64,000 nucleotides of DNA from an uncultured Oscillospiraceae bacterium (GCA_934591895.1 CAKTPP010000008.1:62001-126000), one strand, 5' to 3'; counted from the first letter of the stretch, positions 51,170 through 61,430 are shown. The notes: a model not told the origin generated them from the sequence alone. Translations and numbers: made by a program.

Positions 51170-54100
51170 ATGCAGCAACTATTCAGACGGATGCTGTCGG
51201 TGCTTCTGGCGGCCGCTGTGCTGCTGTCGCTGACGGTGACGGCATTCGCCGCCGGCAGCGATGCGGACGACACGCTCACGGCGGCGGATTATGCCGTCGC
51301 GGACACGCTCTTCGACGCGCTCGACGACGTGCAGGAGACGGCGGCGCGCCGCGGCGCATCCGCGGACGGCCGCACACAGGCCATCTGTGATTATCTCACC
51401 GCGCAGGACGCGGTCGTGCCCGGCTCGGTGCAGACAAGCGGCGAGCAGGTCACGTGGATGACGGAGCAGGGCATCGCCTGCGCCTACTCTCCGCGCCTCG
51501 AGCAGATCGCGGCGGAGGCCGAGCCCGTGGCCGACGATACGCCCGATGAGCAGACGACCGTCTATGCCGCGCGCGGCACCCGGCACGGGCGCGATGTGTA
51601 CCTGTTCCAGCCGTACTACGGCATTGACCGCAGCTTCACGGAGCAGTACCAGAAAGAAGCACAGCGTGTGGCGCAGGCATCCGAGGGGACATACCACTAT
51701 TACAAGGGCGACGCGGCGACGGTCGACGCCGTTGCGGACGCGATCGCAGACGGCGGCCTGATCATCTTCGACTCACACGGTTCGACGGACTATGAAAACG
51801 GCGATGACTACACGTCCGGTGCTACGACGTCATACCTGTGCCTGCAGACCGGAGAGGGCCTGACCAAGGCGGACTATGACGGCGGCCACGCCGTTTACAG
51901 CAGCTCAAGCAGCAGCATGAAATACTTCCTCGTGGACGGCACGGTCATTGCCGGTCACATGGACGCCGGTGCGCAGGCCAACAACGGCATGCTCTGGATG
52001 GCGATCTGTCTCGGCATGGCGACCGACGGTCTGGAGCAGCCGCTCATGGATCGTGGGCTCGGCGTCGTCTACGGATACAGCCAGTCGGTCACGTTTGCCG
52101 GCGACTATACGTTTGAGGCCGCGTTTTTTGACAGTCTGCTCGGCGGCAGCACGGTCGCCGAGGCGATCGCGGATATGAAGGCGGCCTGCGGCGCATGGGA
52201 CTGCTCGCCGCAGATCTGCCAGGCCAACGGCATGCCCGCCGGCTATCAGATGACGACGCTGGAGTCTGCGCAGCGCGGCCGCGCGGCGTTCCCGATCGTT
52301 GTTTCCGCCGATGATACCTACCCCGGCCACGGCAGCGTGGACGGCCTGCAGAGCGTCAACTCCGGCTGGGCGCTGCTCGACCGCTATGCGCTGACGGCGG
52401 ACACCGACACACCGGAGCGCGGCACCGTCACACAGCGCGGCATGACCATCACGGCGAGCGCCGGGACGGGCTACTACGCCTCCGGCTATACCGTCACGCC
52501 AGAGGGCGCGGCGACCGTGCGGCAGGACGGCGATACGTTCCGCGTCTCCGCCCTGCGGCAGGACTGCAGGGTGACGATCCACTTCGATGCCAAGACGCCG
52601 GCGACCGTGCATTTCTCCGTGCCGGACGGCGTGACGCAGGCGGATGCCGCCGGATACATCGGCGACCCGATCACGCTGCCGCAGCCGGCGGGCACGCCCG
52701 CGGCCGATGCGCAGGATTACCATTTCGTCGGCTGGACGACCGAGCCGATCGTAACACCGGTCGTGAGCACGCAGGTGCTGCGCGCAGGGGAAAGCTATGA
52801 CGTCACGGGCGCAGAGACGACGCTCTATGCGCTCTATCAGTACTTTGCCACGCCGGATGGACGCACGCCCGCGTTCTCCGCCGTCACGGCGGACGCCGAT
52901 GACTGGAGCGGGACATATGTCCTGCGCGGTGCGGACAGCGTCCTGCGCTGTGACGGTGCGATCACCGGCTCGGAGCTCGGCAGCGCCGCTGCCGCCGTGC
53001 CGCTGCAGAGCGCGGGCATCCGCGTGGACGGGAGCGGCAATGTCTCCGGTGTCTCCGGCACATACACGGTGCAGATCACGCGCGTGGCCGGCACGGAGCA
53101 GTACACCGTCCGGCTTGGCGGCGCGATGTCGTCGGTCTATCTGGCCTGCCGCTCAAACAATGACCAGCTCAATTCCGCCCCGGACGGCAGCAACAGCTTC
53201 GCCCGCTGGCTCATCCACTGGGAGAACGGGCACGTCGTCATGCAAAATGCCCGCTATATGGCGCGCACGCTGCAGTTTTGTGCCGATAAGCAGTATTTCC
53301 GCTGTGTCCGCGGCGACGAGACGCCGCTGACGCTCTACCGCGGCGAGGACAGCGGCCTGTGGTACACCACGGCGCTGCAGACCGCCCATGATCACCGGTA
53401 CGCCGAGTCCGGCCGTCAGGCGGCGACCTGCACGGAGAGCGGCTGGGTGGAATACACCTGCGCCGTCTGCGGCGGCACCTGCCGCGACGAACTGAAACCG
53501 CTTGGCCACACGTTCGGCGGCGAGGCTTCCGATGTGTGCGCGCAGCCGGCGACCTGCACGGAGCCCGCGCAGTATTACGTCCGGTGTGACCGCTGCGGCG
53601 CCGTCAGCGATACGCAGACGGCCGCGGCCGGCGACGCGCTCGGCCATACATATGAAAATGACGCCTGCATCCGCTGCGGTGCGCTGAAACCGGTCGCCGT
53701 GTTTGCGGACGTTGCGGACGGCGCCTACTACCATGACGCGGTCTACTGGGCCGCGCGCTGCGGGATCACGGCCGGCGTCGCTGCCGACCGCTTCGGCCCG
53801 AACCTGACGTGCACCCGCGCGCAGCTCGTGACCTTCCTCTGGCACGCCGCCGGCGACCCGGAGCCGAAGACGGCGGCCGTTGCGTTCACGGACGTGTCGG
53901 CGCGCGATTATTTCTACGAAGCCCTCTGCTGGGCGACGGAGGCCGGCATTACCGGCGGCACGAGCCCCACGACCTTTTCCCCGGACATGACCGTGACGCG
54001 CGCGCAGGCAGTCACCATGCAGTGGCGCGCGGCGGGCAGCCCGGAGGCGCCGGCGGGGGAGCCGTTTTCCGATATTCCGGCAGATGCTTATTATGCCAAC

Positions 54101-54223
54101 GCGGTGCGCTGGGCTGCTGCAAGCGGCATCACGGGCGGTACGGGCAGCCATCGGTTCTCGCCCGCAGACCCCTGTACCCGCGCACAGATCGTGACATTTC
54201 TATATCAGCAATTTCATACGTGA
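51170..54223 (+). CDS. Secreted SLH-domain protein with clan-CD (caspase/gingipain-like) cysteine peptidase core
   Basis: This 1017-residue exported protein has a signal peptide (RRMLSVLLAAAVLLSLTVTAFA, cut after AFA at about 27). Residues ~125-360 look like a caspase/gingipain fold: GLIIFDSHGS (H203) and MLWMAICLGM (C280) supply the His-Gly and Ala-Cys strand ends of a catalytic pair, followed by GVVYGYSQSVTF and GGSTVAEAIADM as in C25-like peptidases. Beta-rich repeat domains follow (~390-750, with VHFSVPDGVTQADA). Next come two cysteine-paired modules (CTESGWVEYTCAVCGGTC and the next copy, ~755-840) and three SLH repeats (~845-1017) for wall attachment. ATG is preferred over an upstream TTG because GGAGG is 8 bases before it. 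Confidence 0.85.
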   Translation: MQQLFRRMLSVLLAAAVLLSLTVTAFAAGSDADDTLTAADYAVADTLFDALDDVQETAARRGASADGRTQAICDYLTAQDAVVPGSVQTSGEQVTWMTEQGIACAYSPRLEQIAAEAEPVADDTPDEQTTVYAARGTRHGRDVYLFQPYYGIDRSFTEQYQKEAQRVAQASEGTYHYYKGDAATVDAVADAIADGGLIIFDSHGSTDYENGDDYTSGATTSYLCLQTGEGLTKADYDGGHAVYSSSSSSMKYFLVDGTVIAGHMDAGAQANNGMLWMAICLGMATDGLEQPLMDRGLGVVYGYSQSVTFAGDYTFEAAFFDSLLGGSTVAEAIADMKAACGAWDCSPQICQANGMPAGYQMTTLESAQRGRAAFPIVVSADDTYPGHGSVDGLQSVNSGWALLDRYALTADTDTPERGTVTQRGMTITASAGTGYYASGYTVTPEGAATVRQDGDTFRVSALRQDCRVTIHFDAKTPATVHFSVPDGVTQADAAGYIGDPITLPQPAGTPAADAQDYHFVGWTTEPIVTPVVSTQVLRAGESYDVTGAETTLYALYQYFATPDGRTPAFSAVTADADDWSGTYVLRGADSVLRCDGAITGSELGSAAAAVPLQSAGIRVDGSGNVSGVSGTYTVQITRVAGTEQYTVRLGGAMSSVYLACRSNNDQLNSAPDGSNSFARWLIHWENGHVVMQNARYMARTLQFCADKQYFRCVRGDETPLTLYRGEDSGLWYTTALQTAHDHRYAESGRQAATCTESGWVEYTCAVCGGTCRDELKPLGHTFGGEASDVCAQPATCTEPAQYYVRCDRCGAVSDTQTAAAGDALGHTYENDACIRCGALKPVAVFADVADGAYYHDAVYWAARCGITAGVAADRFGPNLTCTRAQLVTFLWHAAGDPEPKTAAVAFTDVSARDYFYEALCWATEAGITGGTSPTTFSPDMTVTRAQAVTMQWRAAGSPEAPAGEPFSDIPADAYYANAVRWAAASGITGGTGSHRFSPADPCTRAQIVTFLYQQFHT

Positions 54224-54329
54224 ACGGCCGCAAGCGGCCGGCGGAAAGGCAAGGTGAGGCTGCACAGAGATCCACCGAAACGACAACACTGCATCGTTTT
54301 ATCTTATTTCAGGAGGTAATCACCAAAAC

Positions 54330-57300
54330 ATGAACAAGACTTTCACCAAACGGCTTTTGTCCCTGGTGCTGCTGGTGGTCATGCTCATCGGCTGCGCGCT
54401 CCCGGCCTATGCCGCGGACACCGGCGCAGACGGCGGCCTGACCGCAGAGTACGCACTGCGCGGCACGGCCTACAAGGACGGTGTCTATGAGGGCACCGGA
54501 AAGGGCTACAAAGACGGCGAGATCAAGGTCAGAGTGACCATCACCGACGGCAAGATCGCCAAGGTGGAGCTCGTCAGTCAGGAAAAACAGAGCTATTGGG
54601 ACTCAAAGAATGTCTCCTCGCTCTTTGACGAGATCGTCAAGGCCAACGGCACCGAGATCGACGGCGTTTCCGGTGCGACCAAGAGCAGCAACGGCGTCAA
54701 GGCCGCGGTCAACGACGCGCTGAGCAAAGCGCTCGTTACCGAGCCTGAGCAGCCGGAGGGCAGCATCTTTGCCGCCGGCACCGGCGCGAAGTCCGATCCG
54801 TATCTGATCCGCACGGTCGCGCAGCTTCAGGCGTTTGCGGCGTCGGTCAACGGCGGCGAGACCTATGCGAGCCGGTACGTCACGCTCGATGAGGATCTCG
54901 ACCTTACCGGCGTGAACTGGACGCCGATCGGCGGCGAAAACGGCAGCTTTGCCGGCATCTTCAACGGCGATAACCATACGATCACCGGCCTGACCATCGG
55001 CACGAAAGCCGAGCCCGCCGCGTATTCGTACGCCGGCCTTTTCGGCCTTGTCGGCCAGGGCGGCGCAATCCGCAACCTTGGCGTCAAGGATGCGTTCATC
55101 AGCAACAAGACTACGGACGATGATCCCGCGGTCGCCATTCTGGCGGCCGGTACCGGCACGAGCAGCGTGATCGACGGCTGCTGGGTCAGCGGCACGATCA
55201 TCAGCGATGCGGACGGTGAAAACCACTACACCTACGTCGGCGGCGTTGTCGGCAGCGGCGGCGGCAAGAGCCTTGTGTGCAACACCTGGGCGGACGTGCA
55301 GATCGCGGCCAAGGGCGGCGATACCGGCGCGGGCGGCATCGTCGGCTGGACGAGCAACGATTCCGCGGTCATCAACTGCGCGGCGTTCGGCACGATCGGC
55401 AACTACTGCAGCGGCTCCATGATGTACGGTGCGGGCGGCATCGTCGGCTACAGCTGCGGCGCGATCTACGCCTGCTACTCCGATGTGACCCTGCACATGG
55501 ACGCAATGTCCGACGCGGGCGACGGTTCCGATGTCCCCGTCGGCGGCATTGCCGGCTCCCCGGCGGCGCTCACGGCGGCCTATCGCTGCTGGTTCAACGC
55601 CGACGCGGCGCAGACCTATTACGGCGGGGAAGCGGTGGCCGAGCCGGTCGCGGTCGGCTATGACATGCTCAACTACTCCGTCAGCGACCAGGAGGAGTGC
55701 GCCGGCCTGACGTCGGCGGAGCTCACCTCCGGCGTGCTGGCTGCAAAGCTGGCCGACGCGCTCACGCAGGAAAAGCTGGCCGATGCGCAGGCGTATTTCT
55801 CCGGCAAGGCCGTTGGCCTGCTGGTCAACGGCGTCACGATGGACAGCCTTCTGAGCATGAGCGAAAGCGGCTGGAACGGCTGGCAGATCGAAAACGGCCG
55901 CCTGCTTCCGACCGGTGAGAGCGCTGCTTCACCCACCGATCCGAGCGATTTCTTCGCCGGCGGCGATGGCACGCAGGCCGATCCTTACCGCATTGAGACC
56001 GAGGCACAGCTGCGCGCGTTTGCGGCGGCAACGCGCGGCGGCAAGCTCAGCACCACCAATCTGTACATTCGTCTCGATGCCGATATCGCGCTCTCGGAAG
56101 AGACGTGGACGCCGATCGCCGGGTTCGGCGGCAGCTTTGACGGCAGCGGCCACACCGTTTCCGGCATGACCATCGGCACGGGCGCGCAGCCGTCGGAGTG
56201 CACTGCGGCCGGCTTCTTCGAGACGTTGGCCAACGGTGCGTCGATCAGCAGCCTCAAGCTGACGGACGTCACGATCTGCGTTGTGCGTACCGGCAGCAGT
56301 CTGGATGATATGGTCTATGCCGGCGGCCTTGTTGCCGGCGGGCAGACCATGGGCGCCAACGTCCGCATCGACAACTGCTCGGTCACGGGCAGCACCGTTT
56401 CCGCGTCCTCCGGCATGCATGTGTACGCGGGCGGCCTCGCCGGCAGACTCGGCGGCACCAACTACGTCAGCAACTGCTATACGGATATCGATGTCACGGC
56501 GACGAGCAGCAAGTATGTTGCCAATGCGGCCGGCCTTGTCGCCACGTTCGGCAGCGGCGGCTTCCTCGGCAACTGCGCCGCGCTCGGCGATGTCACCGCC
56601 AGCGGCAGCAGCCTGCAGTACAACCGCAGCAGAGCGGGCGGCCTGACGGCCTCGGCTCCGTTCCTGACGGAAAACTGCTACGCCGCCGGCAGCGTCACCC
56701 TGACGAATTCCGGCAGCGGGTACGACGCATATGCCGGCCTGCTCATCGGTGAGCAGAGCGGCAGCGCCGTCGTGGACAGCCATTACAGCAGCAAGGCGGT
56801 GCTCACCGTCAACGGCGAGAGCAAGGAGCTCGCCGCGGTCGGCAAGACGCCCGACAGCTGGTACAGCGGCATCGATTACAACAAGATCACGGCGCAGGAT
56901 GACGTCACGGGCGACGCCTTTGCCGCCGTTATGAATCAGGGCATTTCCGCCGAGGGTCTCGCCGCAGCGGATGCATATCTCATCAGCAGCGGCAAGTTCT
57001 CCGGCTACACGGCCGACGGCCTTGCGGCCATGCGTCCGGCGGTCTGGCAGAGCTGGGGCGCCGACAACGGCAAGGTCCTGCCCGGCGTGAAGGCCGAGGG
57101 CATCTTTGCCTCCGGCACCGGCACCAAGGCAGATCCCTTCGTCATTGAGACGGAGGCACAGCTGCGCGCGTTTGCCGCCTCCACCATCGGCGACGATGCC
57201 ACCGACTATGCGGGTCAGTATGTCGCGCTGGATGCGGACATCACCCTCAACGGCGCGTGGACGCCTATCCATTACTTTGCCGGCAGCTTTGACGGCCGCG

Positions 57301-60300
57301 GCCACACCGTCTCCGGCGTGCGCATCGGCACCGAGCGCGCTCCGCTCGAGCAGGCCGGCGTCGGCTTCTTCGACGTGCTGGCAAACGGCGCGAGCCTCGC
57401 AGACCTGCACCTGACCGACGTTGCCGTGTACGGCAAGCTCACCGGTGACTGGGACCGTCCGTTCGTCGGCGGCCTTGTCGGCGGCTCGTTCGGCATGGGC
57501 AAGAACGCACGCATTGATCACTGCTCTGTCTCCGGCGGCATCGTCAGCGCGGAGGGCAAGCAGTGGGCATACGGCGGCGGCCTGACCGCATCGCTCTATC
57601 TCGATGCTTATCTCACCAACTGCTGGACGGATGTGACCGTGCAGGTCAAGTCCGCCAACGGCCTGTGCTCGGCCGGCGGCCTTGCTGCCACCAACTCCAA
57701 CGGCAGCATGATCGCCAACTGCGCCGCACTCGGCGACGTGACGGCCATCTCGGGCTACACGACCTCTTCCAAGGTCAGCGCCTCCGTCGGCGGCCTCGTC
57801 GGTCAGGCGACCGGCATGTTCCACAACTGCTACGCGGCCGGCAATGTCGCGCTGACGATGGCCATCACGCCGGATGAGCCGGCCGTGGGCAGCCTCATCG
57901 GCCAGATGTCCACGAGCCGCAGCTACAACGGCATCGTGACTGACTGCCGCTTCAACAGCAAAGCCTCCGTGACCGTCAACGGCACGGCCGGCGCTGCGGC
58001 CGCCTTCGGCGATCTCGTCAGCGGCGACACGAACAACGTCGCCGGTGCGGACACCTCCGGCACCGCCTTTGCCGACACCATGAACCACGGTCTCACGGCC
58101 GAGGGCCTCGCCGCGACGGACAGGTTCCTCACGAGCGACGACATCGGCTTCACGGCCGATATGCTCATCGCCATGCGCCCCGCCGCGTGGTACGGCTGGG
58201 AAGTCCGGAACGGCAAGACCGTGCTCGGCGCGGACGTCTTCGTCCAGCCGGACGCTCCGGTGCTCGACTTCTTCGAGTCCGGTTCCGGCACGGAGACTGA
58301 CCCCTGGGTCATCCGGGACCTTGACCAGCTCAAGGCGTTTGCGGCCTCGTTTGCCAAGACGGATTACTCCGGAAAATACATCGTTCTCGACGCGGACATC
58401 GACCTCGCCGGCGAAGCCTGGACGCCGATCGGCCACATGGCCAACGGTACGCAGGCCTTCCGCGGCAGCTTTGACGGTCAGGGTCACAGGATCTCCAACA
58501 TGACCATCGGCAGCAAGGATGCTCCGGTCAGCGCAGAGGAGCGCGTGTACTTCGGCCTGTTCGCAGCGCTCATGAACGGCTCCGTCGTGGAAAACCTCGG
58601 CATGGAGAATGTCAGCATCCACCTCACGGCCGATAAGGAGTCCGCCATCGGCGGCGCGCTGGCCGGCTGCTGCGATCTTGCGGTCGTCAACAACTGCTGG
58701 GCGACCGGTGACATCACCGTGCGCACCGAAGACGGCAGCTACGCCAACAACAGCTTCGCCGGCGGCCTGATCGGCTACAGCCAGCGCAGCTACATCCTCA
58801 ACTCCTGGACCGACGTCACGCTCGACGCTTTCTGCAAGACGGCCAACGCCGAGGCCGGCGGCATCAGCGCCATGAACGCCTTCGGCATGATCGTCAACTG
58901 CTACGCGCTCGGCGACATCTCCGGCGAGACCGACCGCGAGAACGTGGACGACGGCGGCGTGACCTACCTCGGCGGCATTGCGGGCTGCCAGGCCGGCACG
59001 ATCGCCAACTGCTATGCGGCCGGCAGCCTCACCTCCCGCAGCTGGACGCGCTACGTCGGCGCCATTGCCGGCATGGCCACCGCCATCAGCGAGAGCTACA
59101 ACACCTACTTTAGCGACGGCGCGGTGCTGACCATCAAGGATCAGACGCTTGATCCGCCGGTCGCATTCGGCAGCCAGGTCCCGTCCGGCTATAATGAGGA
59201 CGGCGAATTCCTGAGCGGCTCGTTCGTCAGCGACGTCGGGGCGCTCCCGGCCGCAGACATGACCGCACAGGCGCTCGCCGACAAGCTCAACGCGAACTTC
59301 GGCGCGTTCCCGGTCTCCGAGGACGATCTGCCTGCCGCGCTGCGCACCTGGACGCTTCAGAGCGGTACCGTCGTGTTCGGCACCGGCACCGCGGACATCA
59401 CCTATGTCCCGGTCGAGCGCCCGGATCCGAGCGTCAACTACGATTACAAGGACGGCACCTACTACGGCCGCGACGCGGACAAGAAGGTCATCGTGCGCAT
59501 CACGGTCAAGGACAAGAAGATCGTCTCCGCCGAGATCGTCGACCCGGCCGACTTTGATGCCGCCAACAGCGCCGGGATCCTTGCGGCACTCATCAAGGAC
59601 CAGACCGTGAAGAACGGCTCCGCCGGCACGAGCGACGACCAGACGCTCAAAGCGGCGCTGTCCGTCGCCGTCAACAGGGCGCTGCTCGGCGACACGAGCA
59701 CCTACGAGCCCGCCGATCCGTCCACCATCTTTGCTGGCGGTACCGGCACGCAGACCGATCCTTACCGGATCACAACGGCGGCGCAGCTTCGCGCCTTTGC
59801 TGCGGCGGTCAATGCCGACGAACACTTCGACGGCGAGTACATCGTGCTCACGGCCGATATCGACCTTGGCGATGCTCAGTGGATGCCGGTCGGCAGCGCG
59901 GGCGGCCACTACTTTGCCGGTATTTTTGACGGGCAGAACCACTGCATCCGCGGCATGAAGATCGGCACACAGGAAGCACCCGCGGACTATGTCTCCGCCG
60001 GCCTGTTCGCCTGCATTGACGGTGCGGTCGTACGCAATCTCGCCGTGGCGGATGCGGAGATCTGCATCGCGCGTCCGGACGCCGTGCGCACCTACGCCGG
60101 CATCATCGCCGGTGTCACCGACAACAGCGAGACCGGCGCCGGCGCCGTCATCAACAACTGCGCCGTCTCCGGCACGATCTACAACAAGTCCGTTGACTGG
60201 AGTCAGAACGGCGGCATCACGGCCTACTGCTACAACAGCATGATCCTCAACTGCGGCGCGCAGGTCGACATCACGTCGATCTCGACCGGCGGCACGGCGC

Positions 60301-61391
60301 TTGCCGGCGGCATCGTCGGACAGGACGGCTTTGCCATCGTGGCCAACAACTATGCCCGCGGCAGCATCTATGCCGAGGCCGGCGTCAACTCCGCCACCAT
60401 CGGCGGCATTGCCGGTATGCAGGCCGGCGTGGCCGGCAACAACTATGCCGACGTGAAGCTGGTGTCCAGGAACGCCACCGGCGACATCGGCGGCATCACC
60501 GGCCGCAACACCGCCATCGGCACGATCATCTACGGCTACTTCAACAGTGAGCAGGAGCAGCGCTCCGGCAACGCGGTCATCGCCGAGCCCAAGGCGGTCG
60601 GCGAGAACGTGACCATGCTCGGCAACACCGGCGTCGTCAGAGAGACCGCCGGCATGACCGCGGCAGAGCTCAGGAGCGAGGCCTTCCGCGACCTGCTCAA
60701 CGACAACCAGTGCGAGGACAAGCAGCTGCGCACGGCGCTTTCCGAGGGCATTTCCGACTTCGGCATCGTGGTGCGCGAGACCAGATTCACGATCGACAGC
60801 TGGGTGCTTGACGGTATCGTCCGTCAGGGCAGCGCGCCGGCACTCACCGCGCCGAAGCCCGCGGTCGGGTTCGTCGACGTCCCGGAGGATGCCTATTATT
60901 ACGATGCCGTCCAGTGGGCCGTCGGTGCAAGCGTGACCAGCGGCACGGACAGCACGCACTTCTCGCCCGATATGACCTGCACCCGCGCGCAGGCGATCAT
61001 GTTCCTGTGGTGCGCTGCCGGCAAGCCGGTGCCCGAGACCACGAACAACCCCTTCGTGGATGTCTCCGCGGATGATTATTACTATCAGGCGGTGCTCTGG
61101 GCGGTCGAAAAGGGCATTACCAGCGGCACCAGCAGAGATCACTTCAGCCCCAATGCGCAGGTGACCCGTGCGCAGGCGATCATGTTCCTGTACCGTTGTG
61201 CCGGCTCTCCAGCCGTGGAACATGCGGCGTCGTTTGACGACGTCCAGCCGACGGCATACTATGCCGAAGCCGTTGCATGGGCTGCTGCCGCAGGCGTTAC
61301 CGGCGGCACCGGCAACAACTGCTTCAGCCCGGATGCTGTCTGCACCCGCGCGCAGATCGTGTGCTTCCTGTATCAGCATTTCGCTGCATGA
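54330..61391 (+). CDS. Giant SLH surface protein with FMN-binding domains and repeated GLUG-type modules
   Basis: The protein is 2353 residues. It has a signal sequence (LLSLVLLVVMLIGCALPAYA; LIGC at 19-22 also reads as a lipobox), then an FMN-binding domain (~46-135) with the flavinylation-type motif SGAT (Thr117). Five long modules follow, each opening with a FAxGxGTxxDPYxIxTxAQLxAFAA-type stretch (residues ~145, 541, 923, 1313, 1799) and rich in GLUG-like GG-L-G strands. A second FMN-binding-like domain (~1701-1790) lacks SGAT. Three SLH repeats (~2178-2353) anchor it to the wall. AGGAGGT precedes the ATG. The 106-base gap after the SLH peptidase gene has only a small hairpin without a T run, so the genes probably share a transcript. 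Likely roles are surface electron transfer or adhesion. Confidence 0.88.
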   Translation: MNKTFTKRLLSLVLLVVMLIGCALPAYAADTGADGGLTAEYALRGTAYKDGVYEGTGKGYKDGEIKVRVTITDGKIAKVELVSQEKQSYWDSKNVSSLFDEIVKANGTEIDGVSGATKSSNGVKAAVNDALSKALVTEPEQPEGSIFAAGTGAKSDPYLIRTVAQLQAFAASVNGGETYASRYVTLDEDLDLTGVNWTPIGGENGSFAGIFNGDNHTITGLTIGTKAEPAAYSYAGLFGLVGQGGAIRNLGVKDAFISNKTTDDDPAVAILAAGTGTSSVIDGCWVSGTIISDADGENHYTYVGGVVGSGGGKSLVCNTWADVQIAAKGGDTGAGGIVGWTSNDSAVINCAAFGTIGNYCSGSMMYGAGGIVGYSCGAIYACYSDVTLHMDAMSDAGDGSDVPVGGIAGSPAALTAAYRCWFNADAAQTYYGGEAVAEPVAVGYDMLNYSVSDQEECAGLTSAELTSGVLAAKLADALTQEKLADAQAYFSGKAVGLLVNGVTMDSLLSMSESGWNGWQIENGRLLPTGESAASPTDPSDFFAGGDGTQADPYRIETEAQLRAFAAATRGGKLSTTNLYIRLDADIALSEETWTPIAGFGGSFDGSGHTVSGMTIGTGAQPSECTAAGFFETLANGASISSLKLTDVTICVVRTGSSLDDMVYAGGLVAGGQTMGANVRIDNCSVTGSTVSASSGMHVYAGGLAGRLGGTNYVSNCYTDIDVTATSSKYVANAAGLVATFGSGGFLGNCAALGDVTASGSSLQYNRSRAGGLTASAPFLTENCYAAGSVTLTNSGSGYDAYAGLLIGEQSGSAVVDSHYSSKAVLTVNGESKELAAVGKTPDSWYSGIDYNKITAQDDVTGDAFAAVMNQGISAEGLAAADAYLISSGKFSGYTADGLAAMRPAVWQSWGADNGKVLPGVKAEGIFASGTGTKADPFVIETEAQLRAFAASTIGDDATDYAGQYVALDADITLNGAWTPIHYFAGSFDGRGHTVSGVRIGTERAPLEQAGVGFFDVLANGASLADLHLTDVAVYGKLTGDWDRPFVGGLVGGSFGMGKNARIDHCSVSGGIVSAEGKQWAYGGGLTASLYLDAYLTNCWTDVTVQVKSANGLCSAGGLAATNSNGSMIANCAALGDVTAISGYTTSSKVSASVGGLVGQATGMFHNCYAAGNVALTMAITPDEPAVGSLIGQMSTSRSYNGIVTDCRFNSKASVTVNGTAGAAAAFGDLVSGDTNNVAGADTSGTAFADTMNHGLTAEGLAATDRFLTSDDIGFTADMLIAMRPAAWYGWEVRNGKTVLGADVFVQPDAPVLDFFESGSGTETDPWVIRDLDQLKAFAASFAKTDYSGKYIVLDADIDLAGEAWTPIGHMANGTQAFRGSFDGQGHRISNMTIGSKDAPVSAEERVYFGLFAALMNGSVVENLGMENVSIHLTADKESAIGGALAGCCDLAVVNNCWATGDITVRTEDGSYANNSFAGGLIGYSQRSYILNSWTDVTLDAFCKTANAEAGGISAMNAFGMIVNCYALGDISGETDRENVDDGGVTYLGGIAGCQAGTIANCYAAGSLTSRSWTRYVGAIAGMATAISESYNTYFSDGAVLTIKDQTLDPPVAFGSQVPSGYNEDGEFLSGSFVSDVGALPAADMTAQALADKLNANFGAFPVSEDDLPAALRTWTLQSGTVVFGTGTADITYVPVERPDPSVNYDYKDGTYYGRDADKKVIVRITVKDKKIVSAEIVDPADFDAANSAGILAALIKDQTVKNGSAGTSDDQTLKAALSVAVNRALLGDTSTYEPADPSTIFAGGTGTQTDPYRITTAAQLRAFAAAVNADEHFDGEYIVLTADIDLGDAQWMPVGSAGGHYFAGIFDGQNHCIRGMKIGTQEAPADYVSAGLFACIDGAVVRNLAVADAEICIARPDAVRTYAGIIAGVTDNSETGAGAVINNCAVSGTIYNKSVDWSQNGGITAYCYNSMILNCGAQVDITSISTGGTALAGGIVGQDGFAIVANNYARGSIYAEAGVNSATIGGIAGMQAGVAGNNYADVKLVSRNATGDIGGITGRNTAIGTIIYGYFNSEQEQRSGNAVIAEPKAVGENVTMLGNTGVVRETAGMTAAELRSEAFRDLLNDNQCEDKQLRTALSEGISDFGIVVRETRFTIDSWVLDGIVRQGSAPALTAPKPAVGFVDVPEDAYYYDAVQWAVGASVTSGTDSTHFSPDMTCTRAQAIMFLWCAAGKPVPETTNNPFVDVSADDYYYQAVLWAVEKGITSGTSRDHFSPNAQVTRAQAIMFLYRCAGSPAVEHAASFDDVQPTAYYAEAVAWAAAAGVTGGTGNNCFSPDAVCTRAQIVCFLYQHFAA
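54763..60862 (+). repeat. Five imperfect ~390-residue repeat modules
   Basis: Module starts lie near 54763, 55950, 57097, 58266 and 59724. The opening blocks read SDPYLIRTVAQLQAFAAS, ADPYRIETEAQLRAFAAA, ADPFVIETEAQLRAFAAS, TDPWVIRDLDQLKAFAAS and TDPYRITTAAQLRAFAAA. Each is followed by a DADIDL...WTPI and GSFDGxGHxxSxMxIG-like block. Module 4 and 5 are separated by the second FMN-like domain. The DNA repeats are diverged, so the duplication is old. Confidence 0.85.
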
Positions 61392-61430
61392 GCCGCGTGT
61401 GACGGCGGAAGAAAATCAAACCTGACGCGA

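Noticed and set aside
55929..61379. An uninterrupted antisense reading frame of 1816 codons opposite the giant SLH gene
   Set aside because: It mirrors the sense codons in a GC-rich gene and has low-complexity Ala/Asp/Arg-rich content, with no ribosome site or domain. The sense protein has clear domains.
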